A stretch of DNA of 64,000 nt from Lachnospiraceae bacterium (GTDB lineage Bacteria > Bacillota > Clostridia > Lachnospirales > Lachnospiraceae), in assembly GCA_910574885.1 (NCBI GenBank), contig CAJTDD010000003.1:124001-188000 (forward strand), read 5' to 3'. Position 1 is the stretch's first letter. Each line of letters opens with the position of its first letter. The translations under genes and the position numbers were made by a program. Shown one piece after another: positions 19,469 to 28,303 of this stretch. The notes under the pieces are model-generated. The model did no database searches, was not told the DNA's origin, and was given only the letters and a program-made list of their open reading frames with translations.

Positions 19469-20353
19469 ATGACGATTGTACTGGTAGTATTGACAGGCGT
19501 CTGCGTGGTATTGGCAATGCAGTACATCCGCAGTATCCTTGCGGTGCGTTCTCTGCGCAGACAGCTTGAGGAAATCGAGCGGGGCAGCCGTATGGAGATT
19601 GGCGTGGAGTACCGCCAGAGGGAGGTGCTTTCGTTATGCAGGCAGCTGAACCAGCTCAGTCAGCAATGGTTCCGGAATCAGAGGCAGTATGAGAAAGCGG
19701 AAAAGCAGCTGAAACAGAATATTACCAGTCTGGCTCATGATATCCGGACGCCCCTTACCGGGGCGGCAGGATATGTCCAGCTTGCACAGGAATGTGAAGA
19801 TTCGGTGAAGCGTGAGCATTATCTTGAGACAGCGGACGACCGGCTGAAAGAACTGGGGGATATGCTGGAGGAGCTGTTTCTGTATACGAAGCTGACCAGT
19901 GTGGAATTTGAGCTGAATATGAGTGAGATACAGGTATTTCCCCTCCTTGGCGAGTGTCTGGTGGGCTTGTACCGTCAGTTTGAAGAAAAGGGAGTCGCTC
20001 CGGAGGTGGAGTTTCAGTCTGAGGGATTTCGGGTAAAGGCGGATGAGGAATGTCTTAGACGGATTTTCCATAATCTGATTCAGAATGGCCTTTTGCATGG
20101 CAAGGGAGGGATTACTATCCGGCAGAGGGGATGCAGTATATTTTTTGAAAATCTGGTATCTGAGACCAGCATGCCCGACCCGGAACAGATCTTTGACCGA
20201 TTCTATAAGGCGGATTCGGCCCGGCGGAAAGGCTCCTCCGGGCTTGGGATGTTTATCGTTAAGGAATTGATGGAAAGGATGGGGGGACAGTCAGAGGCTA
20301 AACTTACGGGGCAAAGGCTTACGATTCGTCTGGATTTTCCAGAAGTGGGATAA
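19469..20353 (+). CDS. Sensor histidine kinase with one N-terminal membrane segment
   Basis: 294 residues, ATG at 19469 with AGGAGGT upstream. Residues 3-24 form a single membrane helix with almost no extracellular loop, so sensing probably depends on a partner such as the ABC permease. H-box LAHDIRTPLTGAAGYVQL near residue 92, N-box FHNLIQNGLLHG, and the G2-type motif GSSGLGMFIVKELM. The G1 DxGxG loop is replaced (FENLVSETSMPDP), as in related kinases. Partner of the regulator at 16827. Confidence 0.9.
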   Translation: MTIVLVVLTGVCVVLAMQYIRSILAVRSLRRQLEEIERGSRMEIGVEYRQREVLSLCRQLNQLSQQWFRNQRQYEKAEKQLKQNITSLAHDIRTPLTGAAGYVQLAQECEDSVKREHYLETADDRLKELGDMLEELFLYTKLTSVEFELNMSEIQVFPLLGECLVGLYRQFEEKGVAPEVEFQSEGFRVKADEECLRRIFHNLIQNGLLHGKGGITIRQRGCSIFFENLVSETSMPDPEQIFDRFYKADSARRKGSSGLGMFIVKELMERMGGQSEAKLTGQRLTIRLDFPEVG

Positions 20354-20363
20354 CGGTTACGTT

Positions 20364-20738
20364 TTATTGTGCATCTTTATTCTCCTTTGGTTTCCGTAAA
20401 ATTTTGTCCATGGCTTTTCCTTTTGCCAGCTCATCGATTAATTTGTCCAGATAGCGGAATTCCTGCATTAACGGTTCTTTTATATCCTCTACCCTTACGC
20501 CGCATACGACGCCTTTGATTAATTTCCGGTTTGGGTTTAGCCTGGGGGCATTTTGGAAAAAATCTCCGTAGGTTACGGAGCCGTCTATTGCATTTTGGAT
20601 GTCTTCTTTATTATAACCAGTGAGCCAGCAGATAATGGCATCTGCTTCCTCTTTTGTTCTTTCTTTTTTCTCTGCTTTGGCGATTAATAGAGGATAGATT
20701 TTCGCAAAACTCATTGTATAGACTTTTTCTTGATTCAT
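20364..20738 (-). CDS. DUF2200 domain protein
   Basis: 124 residues, ATG at 20738 with GGAGGTTTTAAAG upstream. A small soluble family recognised by [35 protein letters not shown] and [19 protein letters not shown]. The function of DUF2200 is unknown. It is monocistronic with a strong minus-strand promoter (20782-20809) and is convergent with the kinase at 19469. Confidence 0.9.
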   Translation of the reverse strand: MNQEKVYTMSFAKIYPLLIAKAEKKERTKEEADAIICWLTGYNKEDIQNAIDGSVTYGDFFQNAPRLNPNRKLIKGVVCGVRVEDIKEPLMQEFRYLDKLIDELAKGKAMDKILRKPKENKDAQ

Positions 20739-20781
20739 TCTTTAAAACCTCCGTTAATTTGGGGAATGTGCTATAGAATCC

Positions 20782-20846
20782 ATTCTACGAAAAAAATGTG
20801 TTTTGTCAATCAATTTGCAGAAATATTTACATACTCGATTGATTGA
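20782..20846 (-). promoter_or_regulatory. Promoter of the DUF2200 gene with an overlapping inverted repeat
   Basis: On the minus strand TTGACA (20804-20809) and TAGAAT (20782-20787) are 16 bases apart. TCAATCAAT at 20806-20814 and ATTGATTGA at 20838-20846 are inverted copies. The first overlaps the -35, suggesting an operator. Confidence 0.55.
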
Positions 20847-20917
20847 TATCTTTTTTGGTATCGGTTATAATTAGACAAATCAAAAATTTATGGTCAAGGG
20901 GTGGGAAGGATGCCTAA

Positions 20918-21061
20918 ATGTTTGGGTTCATAAAAAATGACAGTGGGAAAGTGATACCGGCTAACCGGATTTTTGATACGCTTCTGTATAATCATTTCCT
21001 TTCAGAGGATGAGACGTATGTATCAGATATGTATAAAGTGGCCCTTAGGGATAGGCTGTAG
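20918..21061 (+). pseudogene. Remnant of an AAA-like ATPase (near-C-terminal fragment)
   Basis: A 47-codon frame from 20918 (MFGFIKNDSGKVIPANRIF...LLYNHFLSEDE) stops at 21061. It resembles the segment just before the C-terminal nuclease-like domain of large clostridial AAA-like domain proteins; compare MFGFLKEEKGIVSISNRIFE in the remnant at 58929-59584. No ATPase motifs or C-terminal domain are nearby. Bases 21062-21222 hold nothing else I recognise apart from the ribosome-binding site of the next gene. Confidence 0.5.
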
Positions 21062-21222
21062 TGTAGATGAAAATATCTTTCTGAACATGACATACTCTTG
21101 TCATGATTTTATGATATACTTATCCTATCAGCAGGCTGACGGACGAACCAGACAATGGGAATATTGTGTATACATATGAGTTTTTAGAAACCACATAAGA
21201 ATGAAGGAAGGATGATAAAATC

Positions 21223-21861
21223 ATGGCATTTGACTATAAGAAAGAATATAAGGAATTTTATCTGCCAAAAAGAAAACCAGAACTTGTAACAATTCCTCCA
21301 ATGAATTTCATCGCTGTGAGAGGCAAGGGGAATCCGAATGAGGAAGGCGGCGCATACAAGCAGTCAATCGGGCTGCTTTATGGAATTGCGTTTACCATAA
21401 AGATGAGTAAGATGGGCGACCATCGAATCGACGGGTATTTTGAGTATGTTGTACCGCCGCTTGAAGGTCTTTGGTGGCAAGAGGGGACGGAAGGAATCGA
21501 CTATTCCAGAAAAGAGGATTTTGAGTGGATATCCATGATTCGTCTGCCTGAGTTCGTAACATTAGAAGAGTTTGAATGGGCCATAGGGGAGGCGGAGGCA
21601 AAAAAGAAGGCCGACTTTTCTTCCGTAGAATATTTTACCTATGACGAGGGCTTGTGTGTACAGTGCATGCATATTGGCGCATATGATGAAGAACCGGCGA
21701 CCATAGAAGCAATGGATGCATTTGCCAAGGCACAAGGGTATCAGCCGGATATGGCCGGACCGCGTTTTCACCATGAGATTTACCTGAGCGATGTGCGCAG
21801 ATGTAAGCCGGAGAATCTAAAAACAGTAATTCGGCATCCAGTGAAAACCGTAAATCTTTAA
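21223..21861 (+). CDS. GyrI-like small-molecule-binding domain protein
   Basis: 212 residues, ATG at 21223 after GAAGGATG. The GyrI-like/SOUL-type fold is indicated by PPMNFIAVRGKGNPNEEGGAY, YFEYVVPPLEGLWW and the C-terminal FHHEIYLSDVRRC, which carries the conserved Glu of the ligand pocket. Stand-alone GyrI-like proteins bind or hydrolyse hydrophobic, often cationic compounds. Cytoplasmic. The WYL regulator follows after 43 bases with its own ribosome-binding site, and the TfoX-like gene overlaps that, so the three are likely co-transcribed. Confidence 0.9.
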   Translation: MAFDYKKEYKEFYLPKRKPELVTIPPMNFIAVRGKGNPNEEGGAYKQSIGLLYGIAFTIKMSKMGDHRIDGYFEYVVPPLEGLWWQEGTEGIDYSRKEDFEWISMIRLPEFVTLEEFEWAIGEAEAKKKADFSSVEYFTYDEGLCVQCMHIGAYDEEPATIEAMDAFAKAQGYQPDMAGPRFHHEIYLSDVRRCKPENLKTVIRHPVKTVNL

Positions 21862-21904
21862 GATACGGGAGATACTACCGCGGGGCAGGAGGGGAGACAA
21901 AAGG

Positions 21905-22849
21905 ATGAAGCTTGACCGGATGATAGGAATACTATCGATTTTATTACAGCAGGAAAAGGTGACGGCGCCGTACCTTGCAGAGAAGTTCGAGGTCTCCCGG
22001 CGCACTATTAACCGGGATATTGAAGCATTGTGCATGGCGGGAATCCCATTGGTAACAGAACAGGGGGCAAACGGCGGTATTTCGATTATGGAAGGGTATA
22101 GGATTGAGCGGACACTGCTCAGTACCTCTGATATGCAGGCAATCCTGGCCGGGCTTAGGAGTTTGGACAGTGTATGCGGTACGAACCGGTATGCGCAGCT
22201 TATGGAAAAATTATCGGCAGGAGCCTCGAACCTCCTCGCAGGAGATACACATATTCTGATTGACCTTTCTTCTTGGTACAAGGACACGCTTTCTCCCAAA
22301 ATCGAATTGCTTCACAGCGCGATTATTGCCAGGCGGAAGGTTTCTTTCTGTTACCATGCGCCAAAAGGAGAATCAATGCGGACGATAGAGCCTTATGACC
22401 TGCTCTTCCAATGGGCCAGCTGGTATATCTGGGGATGGTGTGAAAAAAGGGAGGATTTCCGGCTGTTCAAGCTGGGAAGGATGACTGAACTAAAGCTGGG
22501 AGAGGTTTTTGAAAATCGTCCGAATCCGCCTTTGCCGGATTTGTCTCCGGAACGAGTATTTCCCAGCGGCTATCAGGTAAAGGCCATGATACAGCCGGAA
22601 TATAAATGGAGGCTTGTGGAAGAATATGGGCTTGAGAGCTTTACCCAACAGCCGGACGGCACGTTGCTTTTTTCTTTTGGGTTTGCGGACAAGACAAGCA
22701 TTGTGGGGTGGATCGCTTCCTTTGGGGGCGGGGCAGAGCTGCTTGAACCTGCGGAGTTTCGGAAGGATGTTTTGGAGTTTGCGGAAGGAATCATCCATTC
22801 ATTGAAGAAAGGAAGAGAAAGAACATGGCATCAAGAATTGAATTTGTAG
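21905..22849 (+). CDS. HTH and WYL domain transcriptional regulator (YafY type)
   Basis: 314 residues, ATG at 21905 after GGAGGGGAGACAAAAGG. The N-terminal winged helix (residues 1-60, APYLAEKFEVSRRTINRDIEAL) binds DNA. The WYL domain (about 135-215, FCYHAPKGESMRTIEPYDLLFQ and WYIWGWCEKREDFRLFKLGRM) binds an unknown ligand. A C-terminal WCX-like extension follows. The usual role is ligand-responsive control of neighbouring genes. Overlaps the TfoX-like gene by 25 bases. Confidence 0.92.
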   Translation: MKLDRMIGILSILLQQEKVTAPYLAEKFEVSRRTINRDIEALCMAGIPLVTEQGANGGISIMEGYRIERTLLSTSDMQAILAGLRSLDSVCGTNRYAQLMEKLSAGASNLLAGDTHILIDLSSWYKDTLSPKIELLHSAIIARRKVSFCYHAPKGESMRTIEPYDLLFQWASWYIWGWCEKREDFRLFKLGRMTELKLGEVFENRPNPPLPDLSPERVFPSGYQVKAMIQPEYKWRLVEEYGLESFTQQPDGTLLFSFGFADKTSIVGWIASFGGGAELLEPAEFRKDVLEFAEGIIHSLKKGRERTWHQELNL

Positions 22850-23151
22850 AAGTTATTGTGGACCAGCTGCGTGGAGCCGGTGAGATTACATATCGAAAGA
22901 TGTTCGGAGAATACGGCATCTATTGCAACGGAAAGATTTTCGGCCTTATCTGCGACGACCAGCTATTCCTCAAGATTACCAAGGCCGGACAGGAGACATG
23001 TCCTGATTTGGTGGAAGCGCCGCCTTATGAAGGGGCAAAAAATTATTTTCTCGTGGAAGATGTGGAGGACGCAGACACGTTGACGAAACTTGTAAAAGCA
23101 ACCTATCAAGAGCTTCCGGAGCCAAAGCCCAAGAAGCGTAAGGCAAAATAA
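22825..23151 (+). CDS. TfoX/Sxy N-terminal domain protein
   Basis: 108 residues, ATG at 22825 inside the end of the WYL gene with AAAGGAAGAG upstream. Contains only the TfoX N-terminal domain (YRKMFGEYGIYCNGKIFGLICDDQLFLK, PYEGAKNYF) and a basic tail (PKPKKRKAK). The C-terminal domain of competence regulators is absent, as usual in Firmicutes homologues whose role is unknown. Probable last gene of the GyrI-WYL-TfoX set. Confidence 0.9.
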   Translation: MASRIEFVEVIVDQLRGAGEITYRKMFGEYGIYCNGKIFGLICDDQLFLKITKAGQETCPDLVEAPPYEGAKNYFLVEDVEDADTLTKLVKATYQELPEPKPKKRKAK

Positions 23152-23172
23152 GCACATATATTCAGGAAGGAT

Positions 23173-23862
23173 ATGGACACCATGCAGAAAATACTGTTGC
23201 TGGAAGACGACAAGAGCTTGAACCGCGGGATAACGCTGACTCTGCAGAAAGCAGGTTACGCCGTCGCCTCGGCATTTACGCTGGCAGAAGCGGAGGAGTT
23301 CCTTGAGGAGGAGGAATATTCTCTCATTATCTGTGACATCACACTTCCGGACGGAAGCGGCTTAGAGCTTGGTCGCAAGATCCGTGAGCTTAGCAGCACA
23401 TACTTTATCTATTTGACGGCGTTGGATTCGGAGACGGACATCGTAACTGGATATGATACCGGTGCGGATGATTATATCACAAAACCATTTTCTCTGATGG
23501 TGCTGGTATCCAAGGTAAACGCTCTCATGAGACGGATCGACAGTACGGAAGAATACAAGAGCGTTATGGTATGTGGGGATATGGAGCTGAATTTGCGGGA
23601 GATGAAGGTATACAAGAGAGGCAAGGAGATATCGCTGAGCAAGAAGGAGATGCAGCTATTGACTTATCTCTGGGAGAATGCAGGACAGATCGTATCCAAA
23701 GACAGTATTTTAGGGCATGTCTGGGATGTGGACGGGCAATTCGTGGACGAGAATACGGTAACAGTCAATATCAGCAGATTGAAGAACAAGCTTTTGACAG
23801 ATGCAATTTCCAACGTGAGAGGATTAGGATATATATGGACCGAAAAAGTCATAAGAAAGTAA
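23173..23862 (+). CDS. OmpR-family response regulator (BceR/VanR-like)
   Basis: 229 residues from ATG 23173. An in-frame ATG at 23182 is equally possible because AGGAAGG at 23164-23170 lies very close to the first. Receiver: LLEDD pocket, Asp in LIICDITLPDGSG, Thr in IYLTALDSE, Lys in ITKPFSL. The winged helix includes GQFVDENTVTVNISRLKNKL, typical of BceR-like regulators of bacitracin/lantibiotic-type ABC exporters. It overlaps the kinase by 28 bases, and the exporter genes follow, forming a complete sensing/export operon. Confidence 0.93.
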   Translation: MDTMQKILLLEDDKSLNRGITLTLQKAGYAVASAFTLAEAEEFLEEEEYSLIICDITLPDGSGLELGRKIRELSSTYFIYLTALDSETDIVTGYDTGADDYITKPFSLMVLVSKVNALMRRIDSTEEYKSVMVCGDMELNLREMKVYKRGKEISLSKKEMQLLTYLWENAGQIVSKDSILGHVWDVDGQFVDENTVTVNISRLKNKLLTDAISNVRGLGYIWTEKVIRK

Positions 23863-25055
23863 GGAAATATATCATCATTTATCTTGTATTCTTTGTATTT
23901 TTTTCCATGTTTTTGTTCCTTCTGGAAAGATATGAGGCCGCAAATGACAGGCAGAGGATGTTTGGAATCATAGCGGCACATCCCGAGCTTGAAGCGGAAA
24001 TCATAGCGGCATGGGAGAAGACGGAACGTATAAAAGACGAGGATGGCCTGAAAATCTTAAAAGACAAGTATGGTTATGACCCAAACAACACCGCTTCCCA
24101 TAATTCGTGGCGGATATTCTGGGGAGCAGGCCTATTGACAGGAACATTGGTGATTGTATGCATAGGGTATTGGGATTGCAGGAAGAGGGATGATTCCAGA
24201 GAAAATCTCCTCATACTGCACGAGAGCCTGGAACAATTCCGAAGAGGGGAATTTGGAGACATTCCGGATTACGAAAATGAATACAGGGCAAACTCGGAAG
24301 AGTGGAGGAAAGTGTGGGAGTCTCTGCGGGAGTTGGGCGTATATTTTGCGGCATTGAAACGGGCGTGCCAGGAAGAGGAAGACAGCACAAAGGCGCTGAT
24401 TACGGATATCTCCCACCAGTTAAAGACGCCTTTGGCATCTCTTAGGATGAGTTACGAGCTGGTGTCGGATTATCAGCTTACCAGCAAGGAGCGTCTGGAG
24501 TTTCATGAGCAGGAAGAAAAAGAAATCGAGAAGCTTGAGATACTCTTGAAGGAATTGGTGAACCTGTCGCGGCTTGAAACTCGCATGATTCAGATCAAGC
24601 CTGTTTTGGCGGACTTGAGAGAGACCATTGCGGGAGCTGTGAGCCAGATTTATATGAAAGCCAAGAATAAAGATATGGAGATTCAGGTGGAGATGGAGGA
24701 AGATATGGATATCTGCCATGACAGGAAATGGACGGAAGAGGCTTTCATCAATGTGCTGGATAATGCTGTAAAATATTCGGGAACTCATACCAAGATAACG
24801 GTGCGGGTAACGCCTTTGGTCCAGAATGTGCTGATTGAGATCGAGGATGAGGGCATCGGGATACAAAAGGAGGAATTCATAAGAATCTACCACAGATTCT
24901 ACCGGGGAGAGCGTGCAAAAAAAATGGCAGAAGAAGGAGCAGGAGTGGGCTTGTATCTTGCGAGAATGATTCTGGAACGTCAGGGCGGGACGATTTCTGC
25001 CAAGACGAAGGCAGGAAAAGGCACGGTATTTCGGATTACGCTTCCAAGCCGGTGA
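23835..25055 (+). CDS. Sensor histidine kinase of a Bce-type module
   Basis: 406 residues from the ATG at 23835. The frame is open further upstream, but that part lies antisense-phase within the regulator gene and is not plausible protein. Two membrane helices (about residues 10-29 and 95-117) flank a roughly 65-residue external loop. H-box ITDISHQLKTPLASLRM near residue 200, N-box FINVLDNAVKYS, G1 IEDEGIGI and G2 GAGVGLYLARMI are all intact. Overlaps the regulator stop, so the pair is translationally coupled. Likely senses peptide antibiotics together with the ABC permease at 25842. Confidence 0.93.
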   Translation: MDRKSHKKVRKYIIIYLVFFVFFSMFLFLLERYEAANDRQRMFGIIAAHPELEAEIIAAWEKTERIKDEDGLKILKDKYGYDPNNTASHNSWRIFWGAGLLTGTLVIVCIGYWDCRKRDDSRENLLILHESLEQFRRGEFGDIPDYENEYRANSEEWRKVWESLRELGVYFAALKRACQEEEDSTKALITDISHQLKTPLASLRMSYELVSDYQLTSKERLEFHEQEEKEIEKLEILLKELVNLSRLETRMIQIKPVLADLRETIAGAVSQIYMKAKNKDMEIQVEMEEDMDICHDRKWTEEAFINVLDNAVKYSGTHTKITVRVTPLVQNVLIEIEDEGIGIQKEEFIRIYHRFYRGERAKKMAEEGAGVGLYLARMILERQGGTISAKTKAGKGTVFRITLPSR

Positions 25056-25068
25056 CATAAGAGGTATC

Positions 25069-25128
25069 AAACCCTTACAAAACTGTTATGGTTTTTGTAA
25101 GGGTTTTGCAATGTTAGAAAGGTATAAT
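25069..25128 (+). promoter_or_regulatory. Inverted repeat and -10 upstream of the ABC pair
   Basis: AAACCCTTACAAAA at 25069-25082 is the inverse of TTTTGTAAGGGTTT at 25093-25106, and TATAAT lies at 25123-25128. The CTTACA...TGTAAG core ends 21 bases before the -10, nearly as at 40394. No -35 is evident, fitting activation by the BceR-like regulator. The same hairpin could also act as a terminator for the kinase transcript. Confidence 0.55.
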
Positions 25129-25158
25129 AGGGTTTAACAAATAGGCAGGAGGTAATCT

Positions 25159-25842
25159 ATGAATACAGACAGCAGTAAGATTCTAGTGGTGGAAAATCTG
25201 GTAAAATATTATGGAACAGGTGAAAGTCAGGTTCGGGCGGTAGACCATACGGACCTGGAAATCGAGAGAGGGAAGTTTACGGCAATCGTGGGCCGTTCCG
25301 GTTCCGGTAAGTCTACGCTCCTGCATTTGATTGGAGGATTGGACAGACCGGATGAAGGGAAAGTCTGGATAGAAGGAAAGGATATCTTTGCCCTGAAGGA
25401 CGACAGGCTGGCAGAGTTCCGGAGAAAGAAGATTGGATTCATTTTTCAGGACTTCAATTTGATCCCATCTTTGAATGTGTGGGAGAATATCGTACTTCCC
25501 TTGGGCCTTGACAATCGGAAGGTAAGAAAGGAAGACGTGGAGGAGGTTCTTGAGAAGATTGGGATTGCGGATAAAAAGGATACGATGCCCAATGCGCTGT
25601 CAGGGGGACAGAAGCAGCGGACGGCCATTGCAAGGGCATTGGTGACAAATCCGGCCATGATTCTGGCGGATGAACCGACCGGGAATCTTGATTCACAGAC
25701 TGAGCTAGAGGTGATGAGCCTTCTGAAAAGCTGCGTGAAGGATATGGGACAGACGCTGGTTATGATTACCCATGATGAGATGATTGCCCAGATGTCAGAC
25801 CGAATGATTGAGATTGAAGACGGTAAGGCGGTGAATTGTTAA
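25159..25842 (+). CDS. ABC transporter ATP-binding protein (MacB/BceA-like)
   Basis: 227 residues, ATG at 25159 after AGGAGGTAATCT. Walker A GRSGSGKST near residue 43, Q-loop FIFQDFNLIPSL, signature LSGGQKQR, Walker B MILADEPTGNLD and the H-loop VMITHDEM. The LolD/MacB/BceA subfamily powers FtsX-type permeases in mechanotransmission-type export or antibiotic removal. Its TAA overlaps the permease ATG as TAATG. Regulated by the adjacent two-component system through the repeat at 25069-25106 (inferred). Confidence 0.95.
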   Translation: MNTDSSKILVVENLVKYYGTGESQVRAVDHTDLEIERGKFTAIVGRSGSGKSTLLHLIGGLDRPDEGKVWIEGKDIFALKDDRLAEFRRKKIGFIFQDFNLIPSLNVWENIVLPLGLDNRKVRKEDVEEVLEKIGIADKKDTMPNALSGGQKQRTAIARALVTNPAMILADEPTGNLDSQTELEVMSLLKSCVKDMGQTLVMITHDEMIAQMSDRMIEIEDGKAVNC

Positions 25843-28301
25843 TGAAAATGACAACGAGAGTCGCTTATGACAATATGAAATACTATAAGAGCAGGAATAT
25901 ATTGATTGGGATTGCAATTGTGCTGACGACGCTGTTGTTATTGGTCATTCCTACGGTAGGGAAGGGGATGGCAGATTATCAATTTGCAGCGGTGAGAAAG
26001 ATTTATCCCTCCTGGCATGCCCTTTACCGAAATGTGGATGAGGAGACGGTACGCCAACTGGCCGTACATCATGATATTTCCACATATGGACTTAGAAGTG
26101 ATGCGGGATATATGAATTTGGCCGACGCGCAAGTTTCCATGATGTTCATGGATGCGAAAGGGCTTGAATTATACAAAATGGAGCTGGCCAAAGGAAGATT
26201 GCCGGAACAAAAGGATGAGATCGTGGTTTCGGAGGGAATACTGAATGAACTGGGACAGCAGGGAGAGATTGGAGATACGGTCACAGTCCCTTACCAGATA
26301 TACCGAGGCGGGGAGCTGGACCTGACAGAGACAAAGGAGTTCCGGATCTGCGGATTTTTTGAAGACAGCCCAGGCAATCTGGAGAATCGAAACTATACGT
26401 CTCTGGTATCGGAGGAATTTTTGAAAGACGAGGTTCCGAAAGAGGATATTGCTTACCGTTTCCTTTTGCAGATCAATGACACGGATAAAGCCACAACGGA
26501 TAACATAGAAAAAAGGATTAAGGACATTGGCGGCCAATTTGGAATTTCGGAAAATGAAACGAATATTAATACGGAGTATCTGGCGGCCAACTATGTAGAT
26601 CCGGCCACGATACCTGTGGTCATTGCGATTATGGCTATCGTCATGCTGGCTGGAGTGATTACTATCTACAGTATCTATTATGTTTCCATGAACCAGAGGG
26701 TTCAGGAATTTGGAAGGCTGAAAGCGATTGGCGCAACGAAGCGTCAGATCAAGCAGATCGTGCTGCGGGAGGGCTTGTGCGTTGCCGGTTTTGCAATCCC
26801 GGTGGGGCTGCTCCTGGGCACACTGTCATCCAATGCAGTCATGTCCCTGTTTATCTATATATTGGGTGATGAGGGCGAGCTTATGAAGACTGTAGCTAAG
26901 ATAGCAAAGAGCGGCGAGGTATCTCTTTGTTATTGGTGGGCTTATCTCATTGCAATTTCAGTGACCTTATGTACCGTATATATTTCTCTGCTCCGTCCTA
27001 TGCATAAGGCGGCAAAAATCTCAGAAGTAGAGGCAATGCGGGGGCAGGGGACTGGGAAAAAGCTCCGAAGCAGCAGAAAGGGGTACGAGTATCTTACCAT
27101 TGGAAGGCTGACATTGCGGAATCTTATGGACAATAAGAAGAAAAGTGCGTTTACGGTTCTCTCCATGGCCGTTACAGGAGTGTTTTTGATGGTGGTCGCT
27201 ACGGTCTTATCCTGTGCGAATCCAAGGGAGAGCGCCAACAGCTCTTTGGTAGGACAGTATGAGATTACGCCTGTTATCGAAGAGTATGACAAGGAACATC
27301 CGGAACTGAAATGGTCAGAGGTGCAGAAAGATAATCCCTTGGATGAGACATTAAAGCAGCAGATTGAAAATCTTCCTGGGGTAGAGAAGGTCGATGCGTT
27401 TACCACAGTCAGAGTAACGGGCGAATTGTTCATGGAAGGTGATTCTAATTCGATCAATGGAGTCCCGGAAGAATATGCCAAAGAACTGGAAAAAGGGATA
27501 GAGAAAGGGAAAGTGACCTATGAAGAATTAAAATCCGGAGACAAGGTGATTATGGACAGTGCGCTGAGTCACTGGTATCCGGATCTGGATGTGGGAAGTA
27601 AGCTGAAATTAACGGTTCATGACGGCGATCGGGAGTATGAGAAAGAAATTGAGATAGCGGCAGTAGGGAATTATAGGACTGGCCTTACGAACTATGCGTG
27701 GCTGATCATGGCAAAGGAAGCTGCAGACCGGTTGAGTGATAATAATTCCACCAGATATTTCCATGTATATGCAGATAAGGACTATGACCAGAAGCTTTTC
27801 GAGTCTTTAGACGGAATCGTAAAGGCATCTGGAAGGATTGAGATGCAGACTTGGAAAAGTGAATATGACCACTGGAAATCAGCCATGGCAGCCACCAGCG
27901 GAGCCGCCTATGCGTTTCTTGGGATACTGGCATTGATCAGTGTGATGAATCTGATCAACACCATGTTGAACAGTGTCCATGTGCGTAAGAAAGAGCTTGG
28001 CATGATGCAGGCCATTGGAATGTCTGATTCGCAGCTCATGAAAATGCTCCAGTTGGAGGGAATTTTCTATACGGCAGGCACGCTCCTGATATCTGTGGGA
28101 CTGGGAAGCCTTGCCGGATATCCCGTATTTCTGTATGCAAAGAATGATAAAATGTTTAATATTACCACTTACCATTATCCGGCGGCGGCAGCCCTTATCT
28201 TGGCGGCAGCGCTGATATTGATTCAGGTTTTGCTGGCAGTCGGGATAGGAAAGTCTGTGCGGAAGGACTCACTGATTGACAGAGTACGGTTCAGCGAGTG
28301 A
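25842..28301 (+). CDS. FtsX-type ABC permease, large form (BceB-like)
   Basis: 819 residues from the ATG at 25842 (an ATG two codons later is possible). One N-terminal membrane helix, an external domain of about 210 residues, three helices near 260-390, another helix near 440, a second external domain, then three C-terminal helices. This gives two FtsX units, carrying VQEFGRLKAIGATKRQIKQI and VRKKELGMMQAIGMSDSQLMK, the coupling-helix motifs that contact the ATPase. The form is that of BceB-like or MacB-like exporters acting with a two-component sensor. Last gene of the operon, convergent with AraC only two bases away. Confidence 0.93.
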   Translation: MKMTTRVAYDNMKYYKSRNILIGIAIVLTTLLLLVIPTVGKGMADYQFAAVRKIYPSWHALYRNVDEETVRQLAVHHDISTYGLRSDAGYMNLADAQVSMMFMDAKGLELYKMELAKGRLPEQKDEIVVSEGILNELGQQGEIGDTVTVPYQIYRGGELDLTETKEFRICGFFEDSPGNLENRNYTSLVSEEFLKDEVPKEDIAYRFLLQINDTDKATTDNIEKRIKDIGGQFGISENETNINTEYLAANYVDPATIPVVIAIMAIVMLAGVITIYSIYYVSMNQRVQEFGRLKAIGATKRQIKQIVLREGLCVAGFAIPVGLLLGTLSSNAVMSLFIYILGDEGELMKTVAKIAKSGEVSLCYWWAYLIAISVTLCTVYISLLRPMHKAAKISEVEAMRGQGTGKKLRSSRKGYEYLTIGRLTLRNLMDNKKKSAFTVLSMAVTGVFLMVVATVLSCANPRESANSSLVGQYEITPVIEEYDKEHPELKWSEVQKDNPLDETLKQQIENLPGVEKVDAFTTVRVTGELFMEGDSNSINGVPEEYAKELEKGIEKGKVTYEELKSGDKVIMDSALSHWYPDLDVGSKLKLTVHDGDREYEKEIEIAAVGNYRTGLTNYAWLIMAKEAADRLSDNNSTRYFHVYADKDYDQKLFESLDGIVKASGRIEMQTWKSEYDHWKSAMAATSGAAYAFLGILALISVMNLINTMLNSVHVRKKELGMMQAIGMSDSQLMKMLQLEGIFYTAGTLLISVGLGSLAGYPVFLYAKNDKMFNITTYHYPAAAALILAAALILIQVLLAVGIGKSVRKDSLIDRVRFSE

Positions 28302-28303
28302 TA

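Noticed and set aside
23571-25055. Longer version of the kinase beginning inside the response regulator
   Set aside because: The first 88 codons are the regulator read out of phase. The ATG at 23835 gives a normal membrane-anchored kinase.
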